A DNA stretch of 34,509 nt, from NCBI GenBank assembly GCA_028692535.1, contig JAQUXD010000001.1, positions 1 to 34,509 of the forward strand. Direction: 5' to 3'. Positions 1 through 9,466 of this stretch are shown piece after piece. A program made the position numbers and the translations under genes. Under the pieces are notes generated by a model. The model ran no database searches and had not been told where the DNA came from. It saw nothing but the letters and a program-made list of their open reading frames with translations. Each line of letters starts with the position of its first letter. The first letter of the stretch is position 1. This DNA comes from Eubacteriales bacterium (GTDB lineage Bacteria > Bacillota > Clostridia > Peptostreptococcales > Anaerovoracaceae).

Positions 1-2276
1 TCCAGCGTCTGTTCCTCAACAGAGAAGCTGCGCGATTGATCAAGCGCTGCAATGATTTCGGTGCCGGCGGCGTATCGGTGGCCGTAGGAGAACTGGCCGA
101 CGGATTGTCTGTGGATCTGAATGCCGTACCCAAAAAATATGAAGGCTTGGACGGCACAGAGCTGGCCATCAGCGAATCCCAGGAGAGGATGGCCGTGGTG
201 GTAGACCCGGCGGATCAGGAGCAATTCTGCCGTCTGGCGGCAGAGGAAAACCTGGAAGTGACGCCCATTGCCCGGGTCACCGAGGAGGCCCGTCTGGTGA
301 TGTTCTGGAACGGTCGCAGGATCGTGGACATCGATCGCGGTTTTCTGAATACCAACGGCGCGCCAAAGAAGGCGGAAGCCCGGGTGGAAGCGCCGGCGTC
401 GTACGGGAAGGACGTGAACGATGATTTCGCCGGCAGTTTCAGGGCTCTGGTCCGGGATCTGAATGTATGCTCGAAAAAAGGGATGGTGGAACTTTTTGAC
501 GCTTCCGTTGGCGCCGGAATGGTCCTGGCGCCCCTGGGCGGCATCTCCAAGCGCACGCCGACCCAGGCCATGGTCCAAAAGGTTTTCGACCCTCTGCGGG
601 ACGTTCAGACCTGCTCGCTGATGGCTTGGGGCTATAATCCGTATATCTCTGAAAAGAATCCCTATCACGGCGCTTATCTGGCCGTGGTGGAGTCGGTGGC
701 CAAACTGATCGCCGCAGGCGCGGATTTCAAAGAAATCTATTTGTCTTTCCAGGAATACTTCGAGAAATTGGAGAAAGAGCCGTCCCGGTGGGGCAAGCCG
801 CTGGCATCTTTGCTGGGCGCCTTCCGAGCGCAGAAGGATCTGGATCTGGCCGCCATCGGCGGCAAGGATTCCATGAGCGGGACTTTCGAAGATATTCATG
901 TGCCGCCTTCGCTGATCTCTTTTGCCGTTACCACAGAATCCCTGGACCGGATCCTGTCTCCTGAATTCAAAGAGGCCGGCAGAGAGGTCTATTGGATCCG
1001 CCCGCAGCTCAACGCGGAAGGGCTGCCGACTGCAGGTTCACTGAAAAAGATCTTTGCCGCGATCTCGGAATGGGGCCGTCAGGGGATCCTGAGCGCTGCG
1101 GCGACTCCGGGCTACGGCGGCGCGGCCGAAGCCGTGTATAAAATGGCCCTGGGGAATCGGTTGGGCTTTGCCTTTGAACCGGAATGTCCCGTTGCGGAAT
1201 TGTTCGGCTACAGCTACGGTTCCTTCGTCTTGGAAACACATCGGCCTCCCGAAGCAGTACCGGAAGGTGTGCGTTGCACGAAGCTGGGCCGCACGCTGTC
1301 CGAGCCCACACTGATTCGGGGCAAGGAGAAGCTTTCCGTGGAGGAGCTGGCAGCTTCTTCGGAGGAAGTACTGGAAGGCATCTTTCCCTGCAAATATACT
1401 TCGGAACAGCCCAAAGCCTCTGTGGAAACCTATGCATTCAGAGCGAGCGGTCGTATAAAGCCCTCTGCGCGCGTTGCCCGGCCCAAGGTGCTGATCCCGG
1501 CATTTCCCGGCACCAACAGCGAATATGATTCGGCCAAAGCCATGGCCGCGGCCGGCGCGGATCCCCAAATCGCGGTGATCCGAAATCTGACCGCCTCCGA
1601 TGTCCAGGAATCCGCGCTGCAGTTCGCCCGGCAGCTGAAGCAGGCAAATATGGTCTTTATTCCCGGAGGCTTTTCCGGCGGAGACGAGCCTGACGGCTCC
1701 GGAAAATTCATCACCGCTTTTTTCCGCCATCCGGCAGTGCAGGAGGAAACGGAGCGGCTGCTGGAAGAGCGGGACGGCCTTATGATCGGTATCTGCAACG
1801 GATTTCAGGCGCTGATCAAGCTGGGGCTGCTTCCCTGGGGAAAGATTCTGCCGATCACAGAGGAATCGCCGACCGTCACGTTCAATGCCATCGGTCGCCA
1901 CAAAGCGGATATCGTACGTACCCGGATCGCCTCGGACAAGAGCCCCTGGCTGGCCGGAACCGGCGTGGGAGAGATCTACAGCGTACCCATATCCCATGGA
2001 GAGGGACGTTTCGTCTGCAGTCCCGAGCTGATGCGGCAACTGGCGGAGAACGGTCAGATCGCAGCCCAGTACGTGGACGAAAGCGGAGCGCCTACTATGG
2101 CGTTGCCTTTCAATCCCAACGGTTCGGCTTATGCCGTGGAGGCGATCACTTCACCTGACGGCAGGGTGCTGGGTAAAATGGGGCACTTCGAACGCAGCGG
2201 CAACGGCGTGTTCATCAACGTGCCGGGCCGTTACGACATGAAGCTGTTCGAGTCGGCGGTGGCATATTTTAAATAA
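1..2276 (+). CDS. purL: Phosphoribosylformylglycinamidine synthase, PurL with fused C-terminal glutamine amidotransferase (5'-truncated by the window)
   Basis: The frame stays open upstream of the listed ORF start (codons from nt 3: QRLFLNREAARLIKRCNDFGAGGVSVAVGEL). PurL motif GGKDSMSGTFE; C-terminal class I GATase with PGTNSEYD, PGGFSGGDEPDGSGK and nucleophile motif GICNGFQAL. Confidence 0.96.
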   Translation, partial: QRLFLNREAARLIKRCNDFGAGGVSVAVGELADGLSVDLNAVPKKYEGLDGTELAISESQERMAVVVDPADQEQFCRLAAEENLEVTPIARVTEEARLVMFWNGRRIVDIDRGFLNTNGAPKKAEARVEAPASYGKDVNDDFAGSFRALVRDLNVCSKKGMVELFDASVGAGMVLAPLGGISKRTPTQAMVQKVFDPLRDVQTCSLMAWGYNPYISEKNPYHGAYLAVVESVAKLIAAGADFKEIYLSFQEYFEKLEKEPSRWGKPLASLLGAFRAQKDLDLAAIGGKDSMSGTFEDIHVPPSLISFAVTTESLDRILSPEFKEAGREVYWIRPQLNAEGLPTAGSLKKIFAAISEWGRQGILSAAATPGYGGAAEAVYKMALGNRLGFAFEPECPVAELFGYSYGSFVLETHRPPEAVPEGVRCTKLGRTLSEPTLIRGKEKLSVEELAASSEEVLEGIFPCKYTSEQPKASVETYAFRASGRIKPSARVARPKVLIPAFPGTNSEYDSAKAMAAAGADPQIAVIRNLTASDVQESALQFARQLKQANMVFIPGGFSGGDEPDGSGKFITAFFRHPAVQEETERLLEERDGLMIGICNGFQALIKLGLLPWGKILPITEESPTVTFNAIGRHKADIVRTRIASDKSPWLAGTGVGEIYSVPISHGEGRFVCSPELMRQLAENGQIAAQYVDESGAPTMALPFNPNGSAYAVEAITSPDGRVLGKMGHFERSGNGVFINVPGRYDMKLFESAVAYFK

Positions 2277-2299
2277 GGACTTCGCTTTTTCGGACATCC

Positions 2300-2335
2300 A
2301 AAAAGCGCTCCGGCCGATCGGGCCGGAGCGCTTTT
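2300..2335. terminator. Bidirectional Rho-independent terminator between convergent purL and bactofilin genes
   Basis: Near-perfect inverted repeat AAAAGCGCTCCGGCC-GATCG-GGCCGGAGCGCTTTT with T-rich flanks on both strands. Confidence 0.9.
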
Positions 2336-2350
2336 GTTCTGAGCAGATGC

Positions 2351-2797
2351 TTAGAGTTTCTTCGTTTCTTTATTTGCAGGAGCTGTCGGCTCGGCCGCCG
2401 GTTTGGGCTTGGCCGGTTTTTTGATTTTAAGATTACCTTCGAATACGGCATCGTCGCTCATGATGAGCCTTGCAGCCTGCAGCTCCCCTTCGACTTTGCC
2501 CTCGCCGGCGATCTCTACAGTGCTTTTACACCGGATGCTGCCTTGCGCAACCCCTGCAACGATCAGGTTTTCGGTAGTGATATCTCCTGTATATTGAGCT
2601 TTTTCCGTGAATGTGACGTTGCTGGTGGATTTAATGTTTCCTTGTATGCTGCCGTGGATCAGCATTGGTTCATTCGACTGGAAATCGCCCTGAAACAATA
2701 CGCCTTCTGCTAAAACGGTATTGGCTTTGTCCGGCTCTGTTTCGGGGCTTTTTTGAGTGACCGGCTCCGCGGGTTCCGCTTTCTTTTTGAGTATCAT
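2351..2797 (-). CDS. Bactofilin family protein (polymer-forming cytoskeletal), copy 1
   Basis: 148 aa with repeated short beta-helix rungs (GVLFQGDFQSNEPMLIHGSIQGNIKSTSNVTF...GDITTENLIVAGVAQGSIRCKSTVEI..GKVEGELQAARLI), flanked by low-complexity K/P/A/E tails. Confidence 0.88.
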   Translation of the reverse strand: MILKKKAEPAEPVTQKSPETEPDKANTVLAEGVLFQGDFQSNEPMLIHGSIQGNIKSTSNVTFTEKAQYTGDITTENLIVAGVAQGSIRCKSTVEIAGEGKVEGELQAARLIMSDDAVFEGNLKIKKPAKPKPAAEPTAPANKETKKL

Positions 2798-2827
2798 GTG
2801 GGTGGTTCCTTTCTGGTGAAATAACGT

Positions 2828-4336
2828 TTAGAGAGATAATTCTCCAAGCTTTTCCTCTATCAGGATCTTACGGTCTTCCAAAAGAAGAATTTCGCTGTAC
2901 TTATCATACAACAAACTGCCGAAATTTGAAATGAATTTTGCACTTTTCGGATCGGTCGTCAGCTCAGTAATAGCCAGAAGCATCTCTTGATCCGCGCCGT
3001 AGACGGCTTCGATCATCTCCAGTGCAGACTCCAGTCCGGACGAAACGGCTTGACCTTTGGCCCGAAGGGCGCCGGATAATTCGTTGAATCGGATACGCAT
3101 GACATCAAAGGACGCTTCCGGTGTGTCGCCGCCTTCCATCAGGACACTTTTCTTCAACGAGTGGAGCAGCGCTTCGACGGCCTTGAACCGGTCTTTTTTT
3201 TCTTTGGAAAGATTGTGGGCGGAAGCCGCGCTTTGCAGCGATTCCTGTTGATGCAGGATTTTTCTGTCCAGAGCCTTTGCGATATCCGAACCGCTTTCCG
3301 CTTCCTGGCGCACCTGTTTCAGGATCGGCAGGGCCAGATTTAGAATTTCCCGATCTTCTGCGATCATCCGAATCTCTTCCAATGTGCGGTCCAAAAGCAT
3401 GTGGACTACTGCGATCCTTTCGTCGAACCGGGCTGCCTTCATCTGACGGATCAGATCTTCGTTCAAATCCTCTTTTCTGAAATCTCGGTCGGCATACAGC
3501 TTGCGGTATTTATTGAACAATTCATAATAGAGCGTAAACGCCCGGGCAACCCTCTCGTTCCGGATATACTGGCTCACCAGATTGTCTTCCACCGGCAATT
3601 GCTCTTCTTCCATCAGATACAGGATCTGGGACAGGTCTTCCCAGCCTCTGGCCGTTACGTAGGATTTTTCCCCGGCATCGATCTCCACGCTGTAGAAGTC
3701 TTCCCGATTGGCGTCCAGATAGCCGGTGACAGACCGATGTATGTGATTGGCCGAAGCGTAGTGACGCCAGGCGTCGTAATCTGAATCCACTTCGATCACC
3801 TTGAGCCGGTCCAGCGTGACGATATCCAGGTTTCTGGCGGAGCGATTGTATTCCGGCGGGTTTCCTGCGGTAACTACGACCCAGCCGTCCGGCACCTTGT
3901 GTTCGCCAAAACGCTTATACTGCAGAAACTGGAGCATGGAGGGCATCAGCGTTTCCGAGATACAGTTGATTTCGTCCAGAAACAAGATCCCTTCCCGGAT
4001 GCCGCTTTCCTCGATGGTCTGATGGATGGATCCGATGATTTCACTCATGGAATATCGGCAGACTGTGTACTCCCGGTTGTCGAAGGTTTTCTTCTCGAGA
4101 ATGGGCAATCCCAGAGCGCTCTGGCGCGTGTGGTGCGTCATGGAGTATGACACGATGGCGATACCCATTTCCTGGGCGATCTGTTCCATGATGGCACTTT
4201 TGCCGATGCCTGGCGGTCCGATCAGAAAGATTGGTCTCTGACTGGCCACGGGGATCCGGTATTCTCCGTAATCGTCCTTTTTTAAGTAGATTTGAACCGT
4301 ATTTCGGATTTGCTGTTTGACGTCGTTGATGAACAT
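2828..4336 (-). CDS. MoxR-like AAA+ ATPase
   Basis: Walker A GPPGIGKS, Walker B GILFLDEINCIS, sensor-1-like VVTAGNPPEYNRSA. 502 aa with a long helical C-terminal region. Confidence 0.9.
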   Translation of the reverse strand: MFINDVKQQIRNTVQIYLKKDDYGEYRIPVASQRPIFLIGPPGIGKSAIMEQIAQEMGIAIVSYSMTHHTRQSALGLPILEKKTFDNREYTVCRYSMSEIIGSIHQTIEESGIREGILFLDEINCISETLMPSMLQFLQYKRFGEHKVPDGWVVVTAGNPPEYNRSARNLDIVTLDRLKVIEVDSDYDAWRHYASANHIHRSVTGYLDANREDFYSVEIDAGEKSYVTARGWEDLSQILYLMEEEQLPVEDNLVSQYIRNERVARAFTLYYELFNKYRKLYADRDFRKEDLNEDLIRQMKAARFDERIAVVHMLLDRTLEEIRMIAEDREILNLALPILKQVRQEAESGSDIAKALDRKILHQQESLQSAASAHNLSKEKKDRFKAVEALLHSLKKSVLMEGGDTPEASFDVMRIRFNELSGALRAKGQAVSSGLESALEMIEAVYGADQEMLLAITELTTDPKSAKFISNFGSLLYDKYSEILLLEDRKILIEEKLGELSL

Positions 4337-4363
4337 GGATGCACACTCCTGTATTTCGGTCTG

Positions 4364-5686
4364 TTATTCGAATTCCACTTTCGTCGCCCAGGCAGGGGCC
4401 TCGGACGCGTTATTGTTTCCTTTGACAAAGGCGAAGACGGCTTCGCAGGGCGGCGCCCAATCCGGGTATGTTCCGAATCCGTCAGTGAAGTAGATGAGTC
4501 CTCTCAGATTTCGAAGTACGCCCAGACGAATTTGATCTTCCACCCATTGAAACACCGGCCGAAAATCCGTATCGCCGAATCCTGTCAGCTTTTCATTTGC
4601 CAGGTAGTCTTCCATGTCCCGGTCTCCGGTGATCAGCCGGCAGGAGCGAATCCTGTCGTCTGCCTGGATCAGATAAAGACGGGTCTTTTGGGTAATGCTC
4701 CGGGCATTCTTGATTATATCATAAGTCCGGGTCAGAAAGGCGCGGATCGGTTCTCCTTTGCAGGAGCCCGAGGTGTCCAGGGCGATGACGAATTCCCGGA
4801 TTTTTTCGTTCTCGCGGTATTCCAGAGGTTCTACCAGCGGCATGTTGCCGTAGAGTGACATGCCGTAGGTGTACAAGCCGAAATCGTATGCATCGGGATC
4901 TTCACGCAATTCTTCGTCGGTGACGGCGAAGCGCTTTAAAAAGGCGTCGTAGCGGTTTTTCTGATGCTGATTGCATTCCGGCATCTGTTGGATCAAGGCG
5001 ACGGGCAGTGTTTCCAGGCTGCCACGTGTCTTTTCTATTTCCATGCGCAGGATCCGGCTCCATTCTTTCCGCAGCTCGGCCTGACGACTGCCTTTCCCTT
5101 CGGACCCCAGGTCATTCCGGTCTTCCTCGTCGATCCCCTGCCACAACCCGTGATCATCCCGGAAAAACCAGGCCGCCGGACCGGCAAGCTCCGAGGCGGC
5201 GATTCCGGCGTCCCGGTATCGCGCATAAAGAAATTCTGCAGTGAGCGCGGGCATTTCCTGCGCAAGACCCGAAAGCATGGAGGCTCTGCGCCCGGCTTCG
5301 GGTCCGGTATCCGCGGGAAGCGGCAGTTCCCTCAGAATGCCTTCCACCTCCAGGTCCGCACAGAAATTCCAAAGGCTTTCTTCTTTGCCGAAGGCCCGGA
5401 AAGGGTGTCCCAGCAGGCAGTGCAGCACCGTGTGCAGATAAGCTCGCTGAAGACTGACGGGATCCTTTCGATAACAGCGGATGATCCGGTCCGGATCAAA
5501 ATAAAGGGTATCGCAGTCCGTGGCCATGCCGTTGGTCTGCGGGCGGCAAGTCAAAGTGAGGCGCCGGAATGCCATACTCAGGTATTTCAACGTTACAGTC
5601 AGTTCATCCCGGGCAAGTCCGAGGATGTCCAGAGCCACTTCACATTTCATGTCATCTTTGCGGATCGTCATGGGCCTTTCCTTCAT
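4364..5686 (-). CDS. VWA-like protein with N-terminal DUF2201-type putative metallopeptidase domain
   Basis: C-terminal MIDAS-like residues DTSGSC...GFGDTDFRP...YFTDGFG; N-terminal LHTVLHCLLGH motif. Start overlaps the upstream LRR stop (TAATG). Confidence 0.82.
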   Translation of the reverse strand: MKERPMTIRKDDMKCEVALDILGLARDELTVTLKYLSMAFRRLTLTCRPQTNGMATDCDTLYFDPDRIIRCYRKDPVSLQRAYLHTVLHCLLGHPFRAFGKEESLWNFCADLEVEGILRELPLPADTGPEAGRRASMLSGLAQEMPALTAEFLYARYRDAGIAASELAGPAAWFFRDDHGLWQGIDEEDRNDLGSEGKGSRQAELRKEWSRILRMEIEKTRGSLETLPVALIQQMPECNQHQKNRYDAFLKRFAVTDEELREDPDAYDFGLYTYGMSLYGNMPLVEPLEYRENEKIREFVIALDTSGSCKGEPIRAFLTRTYDIIKNARSITQKTRLYLIQADDRIRSCRLITGDRDMEDYLANEKLTGFGDTDFRPVFQWVEDQIRLGVLRNLRGLIYFTDGFGTYPDWAPPCEAVFAFVKGNNNASEAPAWATKVEFE

Positions 5687-6720
5687 TAAAGCGTAAGATC
5701 GTCGTAACGAGGCGTAGTCTGCTGCTGTCTGTTCCGGATGAGCCAGGCAATACAGCGGGCATCGCCTTTCCTGTTGACTGCGTCAAACAAGGCGTTTGCC
5801 TGTTCGCGCCGCAGGAGTTCCCGGGCAGAGAGCAATTCCAGCAACATCCATCGATGGTCGTCTTCCACAGATTCCACGCTCTCGACTGCGTGCCTTCCCA
5901 GCCACGACAGATAACGTTCTTCGGCGGCACGGGTCAAATCCCGGGGATACAGCAGCCGATACAGGGAGACTTTCGTTTTGTCTTCTTTTGAGACCATCGT
6001 CGGAAAGAGGTTGTCGTATGCCTCCAGGTTCAGTTGTCCGTCGGGAGACCACAGCTCCATCAGGGCGTCCAGATAGCTTCTTTGCTCGGCCCTTGAGGCC
6101 ATCCATAGGATGTACTGCGTCTTTGCTGAATCGACAGCTCGAAAAGAGATAAAATGTCCTTTGAAGCGGATACTGTCCGCCCAGTGCCCCGATTTCTTGT
6201 CCGGATCGTACAGCGCCCGGCCCAGCATCGGCGCACGCAGTGTCTCTGCTGCCAGGAGACCTCTGCAGCCCCAGAACGCGCCTTCTCCCAGTCGAACCAA
6301 TTCCCGGGGCAGGCGGACAACACCGTCTTCGCCCTTTGCTCCTTCTCCGCTGCCGAAGCTCCAGGAAAAAGCATAGTCGCCGATTTCCCGCAGAGCATCC
6401 GGAAACGCAGGCATGTGCAGAAGGCTGCAGTCCGCAAAGGCGAAGGCGCCGATGGACTGCAATCGGGGTCCCCAAAGGACCTCTTGCAGGGACGGGCAGG
6501 CAAAAAATGCTCGATTGCCGATGTGTTCCACACTGTCGGGAAAAACAACTGCCCGAAGGGAGGGGTTCCGCAGAAACGCTTCGTCAGCGATGTGCCGAAT
6601 CCCTGCGGGAAGGACCAGGTGGGTTTCCCGGCCGGTATAGGTGATGAGGCGATCTTCTTCGATCACGTAATGTCCGCTGTGATCGCCGGTGCGGGCACAG
6701 GATGATCCTTTCATGGGCAC
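5686..6720 (-). CDS. BspA-type (LRR_5) leucine-rich repeat protein
   Basis: Repeats such as GIRHIADEAFLRNPSLRAVVFPDSVEHIGNRAFFACPSLQEVLWGPRLQSIGAFAFADCSLL, typical of LRR_5/BspA. Confidence 0.85.
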   Translation of the reverse strand: MPMKGSSCARTGDHSGHYVIEEDRLITYTGRETHLVLPAGIRHIADEAFLRNPSLRAVVFPDSVEHIGNRAFFACPSLQEVLWGPRLQSIGAFAFADCSLLHMPAFPDALREIGDYAFSWSFGSGEGAKGEDGVVRLPRELVRLGEGAFWGCRGLLAAETLRAPMLGRALYDPDKKSGHWADSIRFKGHFISFRAVDSAKTQYILWMASRAEQRSYLDALMELWSPDGQLNLEAYDNLFPTMVSKEDKTKVSLYRLLYPRDLTRAAEERYLSWLGRHAVESVESVEDDHRWMLLELLSARELLRREQANALFDAVNRKGDARCIAWLIRNRQQQTTPRYDDLTL

Positions 6721-6752
6721 CTCTTTGGGAGCAGTCAGTGCTGGAGTAGAAA

Positions 6753-6778
6753 CAGAGCACTCGAAACCGAGTGCTCTG
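6753..6778 (-). terminator. Hairpin (terminator or attenuator) downstream of bactofilin 2, upstream of the LRR gene
   Basis: Perfect inverted repeat CAGAGCACTCG-AAAC-CGAGTGCTCTG. On the minus strand it is followed by TTTCT, a short and imperfect T tract. Confidence 0.6.
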
Positions 6779-6840
6779 ATGTTTGCATGATAACGGAACG
6801 CTCTTTCAAAGCTTTCGAACGCAAGGTTGCTTTCGCATCC

Positions 6841-7320
6841 CTACATATTGTCGAATACGCTTTCGTCGATGGTTCTTTCCGATGTGCTTTGGATCTCGCC
6901 GCGTACGGCAGCCCCGGTCTCCATACCCACTGTGAAGGATCGGATATTCCCGGCTACCAGGGATTCGCTGCGGAGGGTCACCACTTCTTCGATGATCAGG
7001 TTGCCCTTGCATTTCCCGTTGAAGTCGATATTCTGTCCGGACACATCGCCGATGATTACCGATTCGGTGTTCGCCTTGATATCTCCTTTGGCAAGAATAT
7101 CTCCCTTGATCCGACCGCCCACCAGGATAATGTCCTGGCCGGACACGTTGCCTACAACGGTGCCGGTGATGCGTATATCGTTGTCAGACGAAAGATTTCC
7201 GTTGATCCTGCCGTCTAACACGATGCTGTTTTCCGCGCTGATCGAGCCGGTGATCTGAGTCGTGGGACTAATATAGGTTTCACTTTTTTGTGAAGCCGCG
7301 ATGGATCTGTCGTCTTTCAC
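6841..7320 (-). CDS. Bactofilin family protein, copy 2
   Basis: Repeats GSISAENSIVLDGRINGNLSSDNDIRITGTVVGNVSGQDIILVGGRIKGDILAKGDI. GTG start at 7320 preferred over TTG at 7338 because of a GGAGGA RBS at suitable spacing. Confidence 0.88.
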   Translation of the reverse strand: MKDDRSIAASQKSETYISPTTQITGSISAENSIVLDGRINGNLSSDNDIRITGTVVGNVSGQDIILVGGRIKGDILAKGDIKANTESVIIGDVSGQNIDFNGKCKGNLIIEEVVTLRSESLVAGNIRSFTVGMETGAAVRGEIQSTSERTIDESVFDNM

Positions 7321-7486
7321 TGGGGAATCCTCCTTCAATTGTTCAGCATGAATGTATCAATTTGTTTCAACACACAATCAATTTATCATTTCAAAGGGGT
7401 TAATGCAAGTATTTTAAGAGAAATGAGATGATCCGGGAGGCGCGCCGGAGGATAATAGTCGAAAGCCTGGTTGTTCAGATTTTTAG

Positions 7487-7515
7487 TTGTCATCTTTCCT
7501 AATAAATGGGATAAT
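7487..7515 (+). promoter_or_regulatory. Sigma-A-type promoter for the EAL-Mrp transcription unit
   Basis: TTGTCA (7487-7492), 17-nt spacer, GATAAT (7510-7515), about 32 nt before the ATG at 7547. Confidence 0.65.
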
Positions 7516-7546
7516 AAAATATGCTTGTGCAAAACAAGGGAGACAT

Positions 7547-9454
7547 ATGAAATACGAATTCGGTTACGCGGTCTGTTCGCTGGCGTTCCTTACCGTCGTC
7601 GCAGTCCATTATTTTCAAAAGAAAAGTTACCCCAGTCTTCAGAATCACATTTACGGCAAGGTGATGCTCCTGGCGCTGGCGGACCTGATCTTGGATATCG
7701 TCGGTTCCTGGACGATCATGCATGCCCAAACGCTGCCTCCCTGGATCAATTATGCCATTAATACGCCTTTTTATATCATCCAGACTATCCTGCCGGTCGC
7801 GTTGTTCATGTACGTGCTGGCCGTTGCCGAAGAACTCCGCGCCCGGAAGCGTCTTTTGATGGGCGCAATACTGTTGCCTGCGGCGATCGGTGTGTTGGCG
7901 CTTCTGAGCAATTACGCAACACGCTGGATTTTTTATGCGGATCCGGGCCAGACTTATACAAGAGGACCTTATTTTTATTGGCTCTATGGAAGCGTTGCTT
8001 TTTATCTGATTCTAACGCTGCTGGCGCTGTTGCATTATCGAAAAAACTTCATTAAGGTGCAATTTACTACTATACTGCTGTTTTTGATCTTTGTGGCTGC
8101 AGGCGTGTATATACAATATCTGTTCCCGGAGTATCTGCTCAGCAGCATGGTGATCGCGCTGGCCATTACCATGATGTTCTTCGCCATGCAGATCCCCGAA
8201 GATATGCTGGATGCGGTGACCGGCGTTTTTAACCACGCGGCGTTGATGCGATACATCGACAGCGGTGTCCGGCACAGGAGAAAAATGCTGGGGTTTGCCG
8301 TGAGCATCGAAGGTTTGCTGCACCAAGGCCAGCATCTTTCTCTGAGCGCCATGAACGAGGCGGTGAAGCAAATGGCCGATTATCTGGAGCGGCTGTGTCC
8401 GAAGGGCTGGGTCTTTCGCATGAGCGCTTCGGTATACGTGATGCTTACGGAAGACGCAGCGTGTTACGAAAAAGCCGCTGAGGAACTCAAAGAGACCGAG
8501 CTGTTTCATTATGAAACTGCGGGATCCATCATGAGGCTTCCGCTGGCGGTATGCGCATTTTCCGAGGGTGGATTGGTCACCTCGTCTACGAATTTTACCC
8601 GGCTCGTGGAAACGGCCTTTCAGAAGGCGAAAGCTTTGGGGCAAAAGGGCCTGATCCAAATCGATCCGGAGACCATAGCCGATTTGAATCGTTACGCCGC
8701 CGTGGAAACGGCCATAACAAAAGCCCTGCGTCAGGATGACTTCGAGCTGCGCTTCCAGCCGATCTACTCGCTGGGAAAAGAACGGTTTGTTTCCGCGGAA
8801 GCTCTGATTCGTCTCAGCGACCCGGGTCTGGGAGACATCCCCGCCCAAGAGATCGTTTCCATTGCGGAAGCCAACGGGACCATTGTTCAGATCGACCGAC
8901 AGGTATTGAGACGCGCCTGCCGGTTCATCCGGGAGCACGGACCCCTCGGACGATACGGTTTGGATATGATCACAGTGAACGTTTCCACCGTGGATCTGCT
9001 GCAGGATGATCTGTACGAGAGCATTATCAGCATCATTTTGGATGAAGGCATTCCTTTCGATGCCATTGGCTTGGAGATCACCGAAACGGTGTCTGCTGCT
9101 TTCAGCGATGACCTGATCGTACGGCTGCAGTCTTTCGCGCAGAAAGGCATCCGCCTGTTGCTGGACGATTTCGGCGCCGGTTATTCCAATCTGTACAGAA
9201 TCGCGAATCTGCCGCTCTACGCCGTCAAAATGGATCACAGCATGTTTTCCGCTTATGAATCCGGGACCCAGAGCGCGGTACTGTTCGAGGAGATGATCCA
9301 CCTGTGCAAACAGCTGGGATTCCTGGTGATCGTGGAAGGGATCAACCGGCCTGCGCAGATCGATGAGCTCCGACGGCTGGGTGTAGACCGGATCCAGGGC
9401 TTTCATTACTCCAAACCGCTTCCGGCCCGAGAGTTTTTGGGGCTGTTTCAGTAG
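7547..9454 (+). CDS. Membrane protein with degenerate GGDEF and intact EAL domain (putative c-di-GMP phosphodiesterase)
   Basis: N-terminal multi-TM region; degenerate GGDEF (LDAVTGVFNHAALMRYI...RMSASVYVML). EAL signatures: SAEALIRL, TVNVSTVDLL, LEITETV, LLLDDFGAGYSNL, VKMDHSMF, VIVEGIN, IQGFHYSKPL. ATG at 7547 preferred over the listed start. Confidence 0.9.
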   Translation: MKYEFGYAVCSLAFLTVVAVHYFQKKSYPSLQNHIYGKVMLLALADLILDIVGSWTIMHAQTLPPWINYAINTPFYIIQTILPVALFMYVLAVAEELRARKRLLMGAILLPAAIGVLALLSNYATRWIFYADPGQTYTRGPYFYWLYGSVAFYLILTLLALLHYRKNFIKVQFTTILLFLIFVAAGVYIQYLFPEYLLSSMVIALAITMMFFAMQIPEDMLDAVTGVFNHAALMRYIDSGVRHRRKMLGFAVSIEGLLHQGQHLSLSAMNEAVKQMADYLERLCPKGWVFRMSASVYVMLTEDAACYEKAAEELKETELFHYETAGSIMRLPLAVCAFSEGGLVTSSTNFTRLVETAFQKAKALGQKGLIQIDPETIADLNRYAAVETAITKALRQDDFELRFQPIYSLGKERFVSAEALIRLSDPGLGDIPAQEIVSIAEANGTIVQIDRQVLRRACRFIREHGPLGRYGLDMITVNVSTVDLLQDDLYESIISIILDEGIPFDAIGLEITETVSAAFSDDLIVRLQSFAQKGIRLLLDDFGAGYSNLYRIANLPLYAVKMDHSMFSAYESGTQSAVLFEEMIHLCKQLGFLVIVEGINRPAQIDELRRLGVDRIQGFHYSKPLPAREFLGLFQ

Positions 9455-9466
9455 AAAGGTGCAACC

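Noticed and set aside
1038-2039. 333-aa minus-strand ORF inside purL
   Set aside because: Antisense shadow of purL; no recognisable motif.
8012-9406. 464-aa minus-strand ORF opposite the EAL gene
   Set aside because: Shadow ORF, rich in His/Gln/Arg, no domain; the plus strand has clear EAL motifs.
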